Positions 35,952 to 45,788 of a DNA stretch of 64,000 nucleotides are shown here, in pieces. Numbering within the stretch: position 1 is the stretch's first letter; every line of letters starts with the position of its first letter. The notes beneath the pieces were generated by a model. It was not told the origin of the DNA, made no database searches, and worked only from the letters and a program-made list of their open reading frames with translations. The position numbers were made by a program, and so were the translations under genes. Origin of the DNA: MGBC163016 sp964631345 (GTDB lineage: Bacteria; Actinomycetota; Coriobacteriia; Coriobacteriales; Eggerthellaceae); assembly GCA_964631345.1 (NCBI GenBank), contig CAZVWE010000003.1:137097-201096 (forward strand), read 5' to 3'.

Positions 35952-36836
35952 TTAACCATGCCTTTTTCTGGCAGCTTCTTTTGCTAATTTTTGTTCACGC
36001 TTCGCTTGGGCTTTTGTCTCTTTGGCTAGTTTTGCAGCAGCATCTCTTTCAGCCTTAGCCGCAGCTTTATCCGCACGCGCTTTTTTCTGCGCTTCGTCTT
36101 TTCGCCTTTTAGCCTCATCGTCAAGACCAAGACCAAAAAATTCACCAAGACGTGCAAGGGTGGATTTAGCAGCTTGGCTTTCGGCCTCTTTCTTAGTTCT
36201 GCCTTTTCCTTGAGCAAGAGCATGATCTCCAGCATAAACTTGCGAAATAAACGTTCTATCGTGAGGAGGACCTTGTGTTTCAACGAGTTTATACGTAGGA
36301 GTAATTCCATCGATTTGAAGCTTCTCTTGAAGCGCGCTCTTTGGATTTTCTGGCTCATTTGCCATATCTATACTCATACGAGGAATCAGCGTAGCCTCAA
36401 CGAACTTCCTAGCTTCATCAACTCCGCCGTCAAGAAATAAAGCTGCAACCACTGCCTCGTATACATTTTCAAGTGCAGAATGAAGGCCTCGCCTTCCAGT
36501 TCCTGTTTCAGACGATCCAAAAATGATGATATCCGCAAACCCAAGATGTGATGCGATATCAGAAAGGCTTGACCCAGATACAAGAGAAACTTTGATACGT
36601 GTAAGTCCACCTTCATCAATGTTGGGATATCTATGAAAAGCAGTAGTTGCGACAATCGCCCCAAGAATTGAGTCACCTAAAAACTCAAGTCGCTCGTACG
36701 AAAACTTCACTGATTTACCCTCTGTTGCAGAAGGGTGCGTTATCGCCGATATCAAAAGATCTGGATTTTTAAAATCATAATCTAGAATTTTTTGAGCAAG
36801 CTTAAGCTTTGTTTCTTGCTCATCTGTAAGCGTCAA
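35952..36836 (-). CDS. rnc: Ribonuclease III
   Basis: Double-stranded RNA endonuclease for rRNA and mRNA processing. The 294-aa protein has the signature ERLEFLGDSILG near residue 50, a double-stranded RNA-binding domain (about 165-235), and an unusual Ala/Lys/Glu-rich C-terminal extension of about 55 residues. The start is TTG at 36836, which overlaps the plsX TGA stop as TTGA, with GGGGGA as ribosome-binding site. The family is usually 220-240 aa, so the basic tail is the extra part. Confidence 0.96.
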   Translation of the reverse strand: MTLTDEQETKLKLAQKILDYDFKNPDLLISAITHPSATEGKSVKFSYERLEFLGDSILGAIVATTAFHRYPNIDEGGLTRIKVSLVSGSSLSDIASHLGFADIIIFGSSETGTGRRGLHSALENVYEAVVAALFLDGGVDEARKFVEATLIPRMSIDMANEPENPKSALQEKLQIDGITPTYKLVETQGPPHDRTFISQVYAGDHALAQGKGRTKKEAESQAAKSTLARLGEFFGLGLDDEAKRRKDEAQKKARADKAAAKAERDAAAKLAKETKAQAKREQKLAKEAARKRHG

Positions 36837-37855
36837 TTCAGATCCCCCGCTTCAGAAGTCGCTTGTTTCATGCTTTCGCTTATCATCTCAACTAAGCCCT
36901 CACGTACAGATTTAGCAGCAACTGCGATTCCGTTCTTGATCGCAACAGAGCCTGCAGATCCATGCCCTATAACAGAAACCCCTTTGACGCCAAGCAGTGG
37001 AGTACCACCATAACGATCTGGGTTTACTGTTTCTTTTAACTCTGCAAGGTTTGATTTTACAAGCATAGCTCCAAGTTTTGCCTTTGTAGTAGATGTAAGA
37101 GCAGCTTTAACGTATTTGAAAAGCACCTTTGATGTACCTTCAATTGTCTTCAAACAAACATTTCCGGTAAATCCATCTGTAACAACGACATCGAATTTAC
37201 CTTCCATAAGGTCTCCACCTTCACAATTGCCTTCAAAGCCCTCAACCGTGCTGCTTAAAAGGTCATATGAATCCAATGCAAGTTGTGAACCTTTTTCCTT
37301 CTCTTCGCCAATATTTAAAAGACCAACTTTTGGCGAAGTGACACCCATAATTGATTGCATATATGCTTTGCCCATCAATGCAAACTGACAAAGATACTCA
37401 GGTTTGCAATCAGCATTCGCGCCAACGTCCATCAAAAAACAAGGACGTTCATAGGATGGAAGAACAATTCCAAGACCCGGGCGTTTGACACCATTAATAC
37501 GCCCAATAATAAGAGTTGATGCAGCAAGACATGCCCCGGTCGATCCAGCAGAAAAGAAACCATCTGCCTTACCATCGCGTACCAACTTGCATCCCACAAC
37601 AATAGATGAATCCTTCTTTGCGCGAACCGCTTTTGCGGGGTGCTCACCCATTGATATAACTTCACTTGCAAATGCAGGGATACATCTATCTGTTTGCTCA
37701 CAAAATGAACCGACCACTTCGGTCGGTCCACAGAGCGTTATTGATAATTCTTTATCCGCATCCAAAGCAGCTTTAACGCCATCTAAAACAACACTGGGTG
37801 CTTTATCGCCACCCATAGCGTCAACTGCAAGGTTTACATTCACTACTGAACTCAT
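36833..37855 (-). CDS. plsX: Phosphate acyltransferase PlsX
   Basis: Converts acyl-ACP to acyl-phosphate, the first step of the PlsX/PlsY route to phosphatidic acid. The 340-aa protein has VDAMGGDKAP near residue 12, the GSTGA loop, and VVTDGFTGNV. It starts at ATG 37855 with no obvious ribosome-binding site; a terminator hairpin lies 14 bases upstream. rnc overlaps its stop. Confidence 0.96.
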   Translation of the reverse strand: MSSVVNVNLAVDAMGGDKAPSVVLDGVKAALDADKELSITLCGPTEVVGSFCEQTDRCIPAFASEVISMGEHPAKAVRAKKDSSIVVGCKLVRDGKADGFFSAGSTGACLAASTLIIGRINGVKRPGLGIVLPSYERPCFLMDVGANADCKPEYLCQFALMGKAYMQSIMGVTSPKVGLLNIGEEKEKGSQLALDSYDLLSSTVEGFEGNCEGGDLMEGKFDVVVTDGFTGNVCLKTIEGTSKVLFKYVKAALTSTTKAKLGAMLVKSNLAELKETVNPDRYGGTPLLGVKGVSVIGHGSAGSVAIKNGIAVAAKSVREGLVEMISESMKQATSEAGDLN

Positions 37856-37868
37856 GATGTAATCGAAA

Positions 37869-37890
37869 AAGCATGCCAGTCAGCATGCTT
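37869..37890 (-). terminator. Terminator between rpmF and plsX
   Basis: On the minus strand AAGCATGC pairs with GCATGCTT around TGACTG, then TTTCG follows. It stands 5 bases after the rpmF stop and may reduce plsX expression relative to L32. Confidence 0.75.
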
Positions 37891-37895
37891 TAAAT

Positions 37896-38075
37896 CTAGT
37901 CAGTAACGATAACTTCTCTGTCCTTATAAAACCCACAATTTGGGCAAACATGATGAGGAAGTTTTACTTCACCACACTGAGGACAAACGGATCTAGAAGG
38001 AGCAGCGATTTTGTCATGCGCGCTTCTGCGTTGACGAGTACGAATCCTGCCCATTTTCTGCTTAGGTACTGCCAT
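37896..38075 (-). CDS. rpmF: 50S ribosomal protein L32
   Basis: Small ribosomal protein of 59 aa. It begins MAVPKQKMGRIRTRQRR, the standard L32 start, and carries the zinc-binding pairs CPQC and CPNC, so it is the zinc form. AGGAGG lies 11 bases before the ATG. It sits between the DUF177 gene and plsX, the common arrangement. Confidence 0.97.
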   Translation of the reverse strand: MAVPKQKMGRIRTRQRRSAHDKIAAPSRSVCPQCGEVKLPHHVCPNCGFYKDREVIVTD

Positions 38076-38187
38076 TTTCTGGATTCCTCCTATTTCATTT
38101 AAGGCTTATATGCCTTAATCTACGGCTCAATGCACGAAACTTGATTTTACCAAAGCCTAACTATGGTCGCAAGGAAAGCGACAAATA

Positions 38188-38721
38188 TCAATTAAGCTTT
38201 AGGTTCTTGAGTACGGCGAATGGATTTGATACATCATCCGCGTCTTCGTTTGAACAGTTACATGTCCCCATATTTAAATTCTGTCCACACTGAGGACAAA
38301 GACCAGCACAATCATCAGAGCATAAAATCTGTATGGGTACATCAAGTAAAAGCGCCTGTTTGATTGGCTCTTCAAGGTCTATTACCTTGTCATCACCTAA
38401 ACGATCAAACTCGTCTTGCTCAAGATCATCTGGATCATTAGAATCTGTGCCTATAACGTAATAGCCTTCTATATCTCCTAGAAGATCCACTTGCGCATCC
38501 TCTAAACAGCGTGCGCATGATCCTTTACCCACTGCTTTTGCTGTTCCACGAACAAGTATTGCTCCACCAGTATTGGTAAGTGTTGCAGACCACTCAACTG
38601 GCGAGTCAAATTTAATATCGCAAAAAGAACTAAGTGAACTGATCTCGATAGAACCTTCAGCCTCTAAAATCTCTGTAGGCTCCAACATCCTATCAGGGAT
38701 GCGAATCTTCGCATCTTTCAT
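38188..38721 (-). CDS. DUF177 (YceD-type) protein
   Basis: 177-aa member of the DUF177 family, which is almost always encoded before rpmF and has been linked in the literature to 23S rRNA accumulation. Visible family features are CARCLEDAQVDL near residue 70 and the C-terminal Cys pairs CSDDC and CPQCGQNLN. The ATG at 38721 has GGAG 6 bases before; the open frame reaches a TTG four codons upstream that contains the ribosome-binding site. Confidence 0.9.
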   Translation of the reverse strand: MKDAKIRIPDRMLEPTEILEAEGSIEISSLSSFCDIKFDSPVEWSATLTNTGGAILVRGTAKAVGKGSCARCLEDAQVDLLGDIEGYYVIGTDSNDPDDLEQDEFDRLGDDKVIDLEEPIKQALLLDVPIQILCSDDCAGLCPQCGQNLNMGTCNCSNEDADDVSNPFAVLKNLKLN

Positions 38722-38785
38722 ATTCAACTCCAATAAATTAAAGACTTATTCCTTGCAAAGTAGCGCCTTAAACAAGCAATAAGTC

Positions 38786-39256
38786 TTATCTCATATTTGA
38801 AGAATTTGGCCTTAGGCGGTCGCGAACACGTCTAACTTGTCCAAGCACATTGTCGAGACTTTGCTCAACGTGACCGAAAACCTCATCTGCATAATCCTCT
38901 GCACCCGCACGGGTTTCACGCTCAAGCTCACGAGCATCAGCAATGATTGTTTCTGCTTGCTGCTGCGATATACGAACAATTTCTTGCTCAGATGCAATAG
39001 TCATAGCCTGTGAACGAGCGTCCTCGATTACGCGATTAGCTTCATCTTCTGCATCCTGCAATAGAGCTTGTCTTTCACGCACAATTTGACGTGCTTGTGC
39101 AAATTCGCTCGGAAAAATATCGCGGATATCATCCATGATCTCAAATGCTGCAGTGATGTCCACTTGACGTAAGTTGCTCTTCCCGAAAACCGTTTTAGAA
39201 TCCTCGAGAAGAATTGAAAGTTCCTCAAGAAGACCGAGCACTCCGGTTTCGTCCAT
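38786..39256 (-). CDS. Coiled-coil protein resembling DivIVA/ATP synthase b-type proteins
   Basis: 156-aa hydrophilic protein, nearly all alpha-helix, with heptad-like pattern from about residue 55 (RQIVRERQALLQDAEDEANRV) through 135. No membrane segment. The repeated A-E-x-A-D-A-R and V-I-E-D-A-R pieces resemble DivIVA/GpsB or F0 b-subunit coiled coils. A cell-division or wall-scaffold role is possible but not shown. ATG 39256 has AAGG with a 6-base spacer. It is encoded directly upstream of the DUF177-rpmF genes. Confidence 0.75.
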   Translation of the reverse strand: MDETGVLGLLEELSILLEDSKTVFGKSNLRQVDITAAFEIMDDIRDIFPSEFAQARQIVRERQALLQDAEDEANRVIEDARSQAMTIASEQEIVRISQQQAETIIADARELERETRAGAEDYADEVFGHVEQSLDNVLGQVRRVRDRLRPNSSNMR

Positions 39257-39381
39257 AATCACCCTTCCGATGTGGCGGCTAAGTTTTAGCCATTCTGTAT
39301 TAATTGTGTTTTATCCCGCATCGCGGACTAGCCTATTCTAGCACGTCGGGATTTTAGCATTGCTGCGCACAATCCGCATTA

Positions 39382-40602
39382 TTAGTTTCTAGCCGCTTCG
39401 ACTAATGCATCAGTCTCTCTGGCAATACGCATCTCCTCATCGGTTGTTACAACACAAATCTTTATAGGAGAATCTTCTATAGAAACTATTCTATTTGTGC
39501 CAATTGCACCTACGACCTGATTCTTTTCCTTATCGAGAATCATCCCCATATGCGCAAGCCCTGCAAATATTCTTTCGCGAAGCTCCGCAGAATTCTCGCC
39601 AATACCTGCTGTCATCACAACAGCATCGGTTCTAGTCATAGCTGCATAAAAAGATCCGATTGCCTTTTGAATCTTGTATACATACATATCTACTGCAAGA
39701 CCTGCATCTTTGTTGCCACTATCAGCCGCAGCAAGCACCTCACGCATATCAGATGAAATCCCAGAGACACCATAAATCCCGGATTCCTTATTCAAGATAT
39801 TGTCCATTTCATCAAAACTAATGTTTTCGCGGCGCATTATATATGTAACAATTGCCGGATCAATTGATCCAGAGCGGGTACCCATCATTAGACCTTCTAA
39901 GGGAGTAAACCCCATAGTTGTATCAATTGATTGGCCGTGATTTACAGCCGTGATACTTCCACCACTTCCTAGGTGACATGTAATTAATCCAAGATCTTCA
40001 ACCGGACGTCCAAGCAAGCTTGCGGCTTGAGCAGCAGCGTATCGATGAGAAGTTCCATGCGCGCCATAACGCCTAATCTTATAGTCTTCATAATATTTTT
40101 TTGGGAGCGGATACATGTATGCCTTAGCGGGCATGCTTTGATGAAAGGCAGTATCAAATACAGCAGCCTGAGGGATATTTGGAAACCGTTCTTTCAAAAG
40201 ACTTATACAGGCATCTGCAGCAGGATTATGCAAAGGAGCCAACTCTTCGCATTTAATGAGTTTATCTAAGACACCATCATCTATGAGTACGCTTTCAGAA
40301 AACCACTCACCACCTGCAACAATTCTGTTTCCCACCGCTTCAATTTCAGCAGATAGGTCATTGATCGGAGATCTGCCCGATGTCTCTATCACGTTCAATA
40401 AAATGTCTAGACATCCACGAACATCCAACCCTGATACGTCATATTCTTGATCTTTAAAATCAGGGGCAAACGCAATTTCCATTTTTGCATCAGAACTACC
40501 AAGACGTTCAGCCAAGCATTTCATCAGACGAACTTTACCATCAGTTTCTATAAGCTGGGCTTTAAGCGTTGAACTCCCTGCATTAACAACCAAAACAAGC
40601 AT
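39382..40602 (-). CDS. ackA: Acetate kinase
   Basis: Interconverts acetate plus ATP and acetyl-phosphate plus ADP; in fermenters it yields ATP. The 406-aa protein has NAGSSTLKAQL at the N terminus, FDTAFHQSMP, the nucleotide motif GAHGTSHRY, and GSITAVNHG. No phosphotransacetylase gene lies next to it in the window. It follows rsmD after 86 bases. Confidence 0.97.
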   Translation of the reverse strand: MLVLVVNAGSSTLKAQLIETDGKVRLMKCLAERLGSSDAKMEIAFAPDFKDQEYDVSGLDVRGCLDILLNVIETSGRSPINDLSAEIEAVGNRIVAGGEWFSESVLIDDGVLDKLIKCEELAPLHNPAADACISLLKERFPNIPQAAVFDTAFHQSMPAKAYMYPLPKKYYEDYKIRRYGAHGTSHRYAAAQAASLLGRPVEDLGLITCHLGSGGSITAVNHGQSIDTTMGFTPLEGLMMGTRSGSIDPAIVTYIMRRENISFDEMDNILNKESGIYGVSGISSDMREVLAAADSGNKDAGLAVDMYVYKIQKAIGSFYAAMTRTDAVVMTAGIGENSAELRERIFAGLAHMGMILDKEKNQVVGAIGTNRIVSIEDSPIKICVVTTDEEMRIARETDALVEAARN

Positions 40603-40688
40603 TAGATTTGGCTCACCTTCTTAGGTAGATGTAGACAAACTAAAAAACAACTCAGAATATACAATGCAACAAATCAAACTATTTTTAA

Positions 40689-41336
40689 TCAAATTGCTTT
40701 TATGTAGTCTATCTGTGTCTTTCCATATTCTTTACGAGTAATTATCGTTAATCCATTTTGTGAATTTTCCTGTAAGTTGGCTGCTTTTTTAATTGCCTTT
40801 AACTCGGCTTTATGAAGCGCTTTTTGACGTCCAGATCGACCCTTTTTTGGCTGAGATTCACTCTCATATACAAAAAGACAATCCTCATCAACGATTTTTC
40901 TTTTCAGTGCATCAAGTATTAGCTCTTCAACTGATTCTCGGCAAACCCTATATGGTGGATCTAAAAAAACCACCTGATAAGGAGTTGAATAATCTGGAAG
41001 TCCCAAGCTTAAGACATCACGGCGCACAACCACCGCTTTTGGAGAACCTGATTTTTCCAAATGTAGAACTTCGATATTTGAGTTTGTACACCTAAGCGCA
41101 TCATCACTCATGTCACAAAATACGCAACTTTTAGCTCCTCTAGAAAGCGCCTCTATTCCAAGCGCCCCTGATCCAGCAAAAGCATCGCATACAGAAAGTC
41201 CCTCTAATCCACCTACCAGACTAGCAACAGAGCTCATTGCAGCCTCACGTACCCTGTCTGTTGTCGGCCTTGATACATCCCCTGTAGGTGTAGATAACCT
41301 GCATCCCTTATATGTTCCAGCTATTACTCTAAGCAT
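40689..41336 (-). CDS. rsmD: 16S rRNA (guanine(966)-N(2))-methyltransferase
   Basis: SAM-dependent methylation of G966 in 16S rRNA. The 215-aa protein has the N-terminal block IAGTYKGCRL, SAM motif DAFAGSGALGIEALSRGA, and the catalytic VVFLDPPY. A basic insert (KKGRSGRQKALHKAELK) lies in the C-terminal third. TGAGG precedes the ATG. It follows recG by 18 bases; coaD, its common neighbour, is absent here. Confidence 0.93.
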   Translation of the reverse strand: MLRVIAGTYKGCRLSTPTGDVSRPTTDRVREAAMSSVASLVGGLEGLSVCDAFAGSGALGIEALSRGAKSCVFCDMSDDALRCTNSNIEVLHLEKSGSPKAVVVRRDVLSLGLPDYSTPYQVVFLDPPYRVCRESVEELILDALKRKIVDEDCLFVYESESQPKKGRSGRQKALHKAELKAIKKAANLQENSQNGLTIITRKEYGKTQIDYIKAI

Positions 41337-41354
41337 TTTTCCTCATACGATCCC

Positions 41355-43541
41355 TTAAGCACCCATTGTTTGAGCGTCTTCTGAAAACACCATTCGAATC
41401 TCTCGCGCAAGAGCTGCATGTTCTTCAGTTGCAAGATTTGCGTCTTCTCCCATAATTTTTAACGCATCCAAATGTGCGGCTTCGATCAACTCTGCATCTT
41501 CAAAAATATTGACAAGTTTTAATGAAGAGGCGCCCGATTGACGATTCCCAAGCATATCTCCTTCTTTTCTAAGAGCAAGATCATACTTTGCAAGTTCGAA
41601 TCCATCATTGGATCTCTCAAGCGCTGAAAGTCTCTTTATTGCATCTTCACTTTTAGAAGACGAAATCATAAAAGCTTGCCCATCATACTTGCCACGCCCT
41701 ATACGTCCCCTTAATTGATGAAGTTGCGAAAGTCCAAACCTATCAGCATCTTCAATAATCATCACAGTTGCATTGGGAACGTCTACTCCAACCTCTATTA
41801 CCGTTGTGGAAACTAGGACATCTATTAACCCCTCTTTAAAATCTTTCATGATTTTTGCTTTTTCTGATGCAGGTAAGCCTCCGTGCAAAAGTCCAACGTT
41901 ATATCCAGAAAAAACAGTATTTTCAAGCGTTTGAGCCTTCTTTTTCGCAGAAGTTAGGTCAACCTTCGTTTCATCTTCAAGAGCATCAATTGCCACATCG
42001 GGATGAAATTTTTCAGAATCTAAATCCATCGTTTTGGATTTCTTTTCATCTTTTTCTAGCTTCGCACCAATTAAAGGGCACACAACATATACTTGCCTGC
42101 CCTTTTCCACTTCATGAAGAGCCGCATCATAAGCTTCCCCTGAAAGTGTTCTTGGCAAAACCTTAGTAGTTCTATTAGAACCAACATTTGGTTTTTCGCT
42201 TAAATACGAAAGAGTCAGATTTCCAAAAAGCGCCAGTGCAAGCGTTCTTGGAATTGGCGTAGCTGTCAAATAAAGCGCATCAGCACCAGGGCCTTTTGAG
42301 AGAAACGAAGCTCGTTGATCAACTCCAAATCTCTGTTGTTCATCAATGACAAATAATCCCACTCGCTTTGCAACCACATCGTCTTCAAGAAGGGCATGAG
42401 TACCAATCAATACATCCAGGCTTCCATCTTTGAGATTTTGAAGAATTTGACCTCTTTCATCTTTCGGAGTTGATCCTGTAAGCAAAGCATGGGATATCCC
42501 AATTTTGTCAAACAACTCTCCAATTGCCTGATCGTGCTGTGTAGCTAATACTTCAGTAGGAGCTAAAAGCATTGCTTGTGTTGATGAATCAATTGCGGCT
42601 GCCATAGCAAATGCGGCTACGATAGTTTTGCCACAACCGACATCTCCTAAAAGCATGTGATCGGCGCATGCATCTTTAGCCAGAACTGTAAAAATTTCAT
42701 CGATTGCTTTTCGCTGGTCAGAAGTCAACTTAAACGGAATCACCTGATCAAGAGATTTAACCTTATCTCCGTTTGCTACATGCTTAATTGGGATAAACTG
42801 CGCGTTTCTTTCATGGGTAGACTTCATGGTGTAGAGCTGGAGCAGTAATAGTTCTTCATAAGCAAGCCGTTTTCTTGCCGACGCAGCTTCACTTAATGCT
42901 TTTGGAAAATGTATAGCTTTAAGTGCTTCTTCTCTTGCCATGAGTTCATGCTTGATTCGCAGTTCTGAAGGCATTGGATCATATATACCGCGGATTTTGA
43001 GAAGCGCACTTTCAACTAGATTACGGATTATCTTTGCTGAAAGCTTTTCAGTCGCAGGATGAATTGGAATAATTTTGCCCTCGGCATTTCCGGATACAAC
43101 AGGCTCAATTATCGGATTTGTCATTCGTTTAAACCCGTAATTGAATTCAACTTTTCCAGCTATCGCAATCCTTTCGCCTTTGCTAATTTTATTCATTAGC
43201 CAAGGCTGCCTAAATACAGTAACGATCAAAGTTCCTGTGGAATCAGTTAATGTGATCTCAACAATCGGAAGATGTGGTTTGCGTTTGAGAACTATGTCAT
43301 AGACATCCGCGGTGATCGTACAGCTATCCCCAATTTGTGCACCAGCAATAGTTGAGACCTTACTTAAATCCATATAACGCCTTGGATAATGGGTAAGCAA
43401 ATCTCTAACTTTATATATGCCTAAACGCTCTAATATGCTCACGCGAGCCGGGCTTACACCTTTTACTTTAATAACATCTTCGTCTAGGCTAAGCGTCGCA
43501 TTCAGGCGATCAATCTCATGTGCCTGTGAGGCTTTATGCAT
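41355..43541 (-). CDS. recG: ATP-dependent DNA helicase RecG
   Basis: Remodels stalled replication forks and Holliday junctions. The 728-aa protein has the N-terminal wedge OB domain, Walker A GDVGCGKT, the DEQQRFG box, TATPIPRTLALALFGNL, and the C-terminal QLRGRIGRG. It follows the FakA-like gene by 12 bases, in the common YloU-YloV-RecG order. Confidence 0.97.
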   Translation of the reverse strand: MHKASQAHEIDRLNATLSLDEDVIKVKGVSPARVSILERLGIYKVRDLLTHYPRRYMDLSKVSTIAGAQIGDSCTITADVYDIVLKRKPHLPIVEITLTDSTGTLIVTVFRQPWLMNKISKGERIAIAGKVEFNYGFKRMTNPIIEPVVSGNAEGKIIPIHPATEKLSAKIIRNLVESALLKIRGIYDPMPSELRIKHELMAREEALKAIHFPKALSEAASARKRLAYEELLLLQLYTMKSTHERNAQFIPIKHVANGDKVKSLDQVIPFKLTSDQRKAIDEIFTVLAKDACADHMLLGDVGCGKTIVAAFAMAAAIDSSTQAMLLAPTEVLATQHDQAIGELFDKIGISHALLTGSTPKDERGQILQNLKDGSLDVLIGTHALLEDDVVAKRVGLFVIDEQQRFGVDQRASFLSKGPGADALYLTATPIPRTLALALFGNLTLSYLSEKPNVGSNRTTKVLPRTLSGEAYDAALHEVEKGRQVYVVCPLIGAKLEKDEKKSKTMDLDSEKFHPDVAIDALEDETKVDLTSAKKKAQTLENTVFSGYNVGLLHGGLPASEKAKIMKDFKEGLIDVLVSTTVIEVGVDVPNATVMIIEDADRFGLSQLHQLRGRIGRGKYDGQAFMISSSKSEDAIKRLSALERSNDGFELAKYDLALRKEGDMLGNRQSGASSLKLVNIFEDAELIEAAHLDALKIMGEDANLATEEHAALAREIRMVFSEDAQTMGA

Positions 43542-43553
43542 CCAACTAGTTTT

Positions 43554-45185
43554 CTATTCAAGCGAAAAGACAACAGGATATAAAGGTTGTCCTCCAACCT
43601 GCATATCTACTTCAAGGTCAGGATATTTATCCTCTATAGTATCGACAATCTTTTGCGCATCATCTTCGTGTAGGTCTTCGCCAACAAGAAATGTCAGATT
43701 ATCAAAATCATCTGCATCCATCTTCTCAAGCAAAGATATAACTGCATCCCCTATGGTTTTTTCAACTGCATCAATTGAGCCATCTGCTATGCCTATAACA
43801 TCGCCTTCAGCAATCGGATTTCCAGATGAATCTTTGGAATCCTTTATCGCAAATGTCACTTCACCAGTTTTTACAGCTTCTGCCGCTTCTGTCATTATCT
43901 GCACATTATCTAAAAGGCTTTTCGATTCGTCAGCAGAAAACATCGCTTCAAATGCCTGAGGAACACTGGTTGTAGGAATTACTGCACATTCCTTGCCAGA
44001 TAAATCACAAGCAGTATTTGCAGCCATAATGATGTTTGAGTTATTCGGAAGTACAACTACATTATCCGAAGGAACTTTTTCGATTGCGCCAAGCAAATCT
44101 TTAGTAGACGGATTCATCGTTTGACCACCTAGAACAACAACATCAACGCCTAGGCTTTCAAGAATTTTTTTATTCCCATCCCCTGCGCACACAGCTACAT
44201 ATCCTATTGGTTTTTTCTCTTCAGCTTGTTCTTGAGCAATTTTTTCAACACGCTCGACTGACTGCATATCCATGTTGTGGATAAATACTTCTGATACTTG
44301 GCCTCTATCCAAAAAATACTTTAAAACCTGGTCTGGATGATTTGAATGTACATGCACTTTGAATTTTGGTGTAGAGCCTACGCAAAGTTCGCAGTCTCCC
44401 ATAGTTGCCAAGAAATCAAGCGCTTCACTTGTATCCAAAGATTCAGAGTCAACCAAAAACTCATTGCAATACCTGTACTCCGAGTTTTCCCAGTCGTCTA
44501 TGCGTTCTATCTCAACTTTAGGAGTTGAAATCTGACCGAGCGCAATGCCTTCTTCAACATGCCCCTGTTTTCCCATAAGAGATGCCGCAAATGCATCAAA
44601 GATGATCGCTAAGCCAAAGCCACCGGCATCAACCACGCCATTTTCTTTAAGAACTGGAAGATATTCTGGCGTTCTTTGCACGGAGGCATAAGCTTCTGTG
44701 ACGATTGCATCTAAAGCTGAATCAACATCCAATTCGTCCTCAAATGCCCGTTTTGCAGCGTCTGCACTGTCCTGAAGAACGGTAAGAATCGTGCCTTTAA
44801 CAGGTTTGCGAACCGCCTGAAAAGCAACTTCAACTGCACGCGAAAACGCTTCATGCAAAGCTTTGGTATCAAGCTCATCAACACCTACACTGCCTTCACA
44901 AAGCCCTCTTAGAATTTGCGAAGTGATTACGCCGGAATTTCCACGTGCGCCCATAAGCGCTCCGGTAATGATTGCTTTTCTTACATCTTCGCCAGGAGTA
45001 TCAAAACTTAAAGTCGATAGATTATTCACTACACTTTCAAGTGTAAGAGACATATTTGTCCCGGTGTCTCCATCGGGTACAGGAAAAACATTTAAGCGAT
45101 TGATCTCTTCTTTGCGTTTAGTCAGTTCGGCGGATGCTTGTGCTATTGCGTTCAAGACGGCAGATGGTTCATATGTCTTAGGCAT
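43554..45185 (-). CDS. DAK2-domain fatty acid kinase-like protein (YloV/FakA family)
   Basis: 543-aa protein with the N-terminal Dak2 nucleotide-binding domain (NVFPVPDGDTGTNMSLTLES at about residues 31-50) and a C-terminal DAK1_2-type domain. In Staphylococcus the family member FakA phosphorylates fatty acids bound to FakB (DegV) proteins. No FakB gene lies in the window. The motif order fits FakA, but the substrate here is inferred. It lies between the Asp23 gene and recG. Confidence 0.9.
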   Translation of the reverse strand: MPKTYEPSAVLNAIAQASAELTKRKEEINRLNVFPVPDGDTGTNMSLTLESVVNNLSTLSFDTPGEDVRKAIITGALMGARGNSGVITSQILRGLCEGSVGVDELDTKALHEAFSRAVEVAFQAVRKPVKGTILTVLQDSADAAKRAFEDELDVDSALDAIVTEAYASVQRTPEYLPVLKENGVVDAGGFGLAIIFDAFAASLMGKQGHVEEGIALGQISTPKVEIERIDDWENSEYRYCNEFLVDSESLDTSEALDFLATMGDCELCVGSTPKFKVHVHSNHPDQVLKYFLDRGQVSEVFIHNMDMQSVERVEKIAQEQAEEKKPIGYVAVCAGDGNKKILESLGVDVVVLGGQTMNPSTKDLLGAIEKVPSDNVVVLPNNSNIIMAANTACDLSGKECAVIPTTSVPQAFEAMFSADESKSLLDNVQIMTEAAEAVKTGEVTFAIKDSKDSSGNPIAEGDVIGIADGSIDAVEKTIGDAVISLLEKMDADDFDNLTFLVGEDLHEDDAQKIVDTIEDKYPDLEVDMQVGGQPLYPVVFSLE

Positions 45186-45248
45186 TTATGCTCTTCTTCT
45201 TTCACAGTATCTTATCGGGCTAACTTAAAGATCGGGCTAACTTAAGAA

Positions 45249-45596
45249 TTATTTTCTAACCTTCACATCTTGTACAAATACCTCAACTGAAGCTATCGGC
45301 ACTTTTGCATATTCACTTAAAGCAAATGTCACTTGGTCAGACAGGTTTTGAGACACCGTAGAAATATTGGTGCCATATTCAATAACAACATACAGCTCAA
45401 CATGTAAGCCCTCATCAGATGACTTAACAATCACCCCACGTCTGAGTTTTGATGCAGGCAAAATCTTCGCTATTCCATCAGCTGCAGAAGGTGAAGCCAT
45501 CCCAACCACTCCGTAACACTCCAGTGCAGCATAGCCAACTATGTCAGCTAGAACGTCATTGGCAACATGTAGGGCACCTGCCACTTTATCCGCCAT
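45249..45596 (-). CDS. Asp23/Gls24 family protein (YloU)
   Basis: 115-aa protein with the family pattern VANDVLADIVGYAALECYGVVGMA at the N terminus and VELYVVIEYGTNI in the middle. Asp23-type proteins associate with the membrane and are linked to envelope stress. AAAGGAG precedes the ATG. It is the first gene of the operon with the FakA-like gene and recG, and is divergent from rpmB. Confidence 0.9.
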   Translation of the reverse strand: MADKVAGALHVANDVLADIVGYAALECYGVVGMASPSAADGIAKILPASKLRRGVIVKSSDEGLHVELYVVIEYGTNISTVSQNLSDQVTFALSEYAKVPIASVEVFVQDVKVRK

Positions 45597-45788
45597 GATG
45601 CTCCTTTCTAAACACTCTTAATAGATCTCTTATAAATCATATTTACTTAAAACTCTATTAATAAACTCGTTTGTATTCTTATACCAAAACAAAAGCATCG
45701 GTCTTATCGACCATGAACTAAAAGTATACAATAATCATGCATCTCACTTACGCATTCCGTGGGTTCATATCATGTATTGGACATCATT

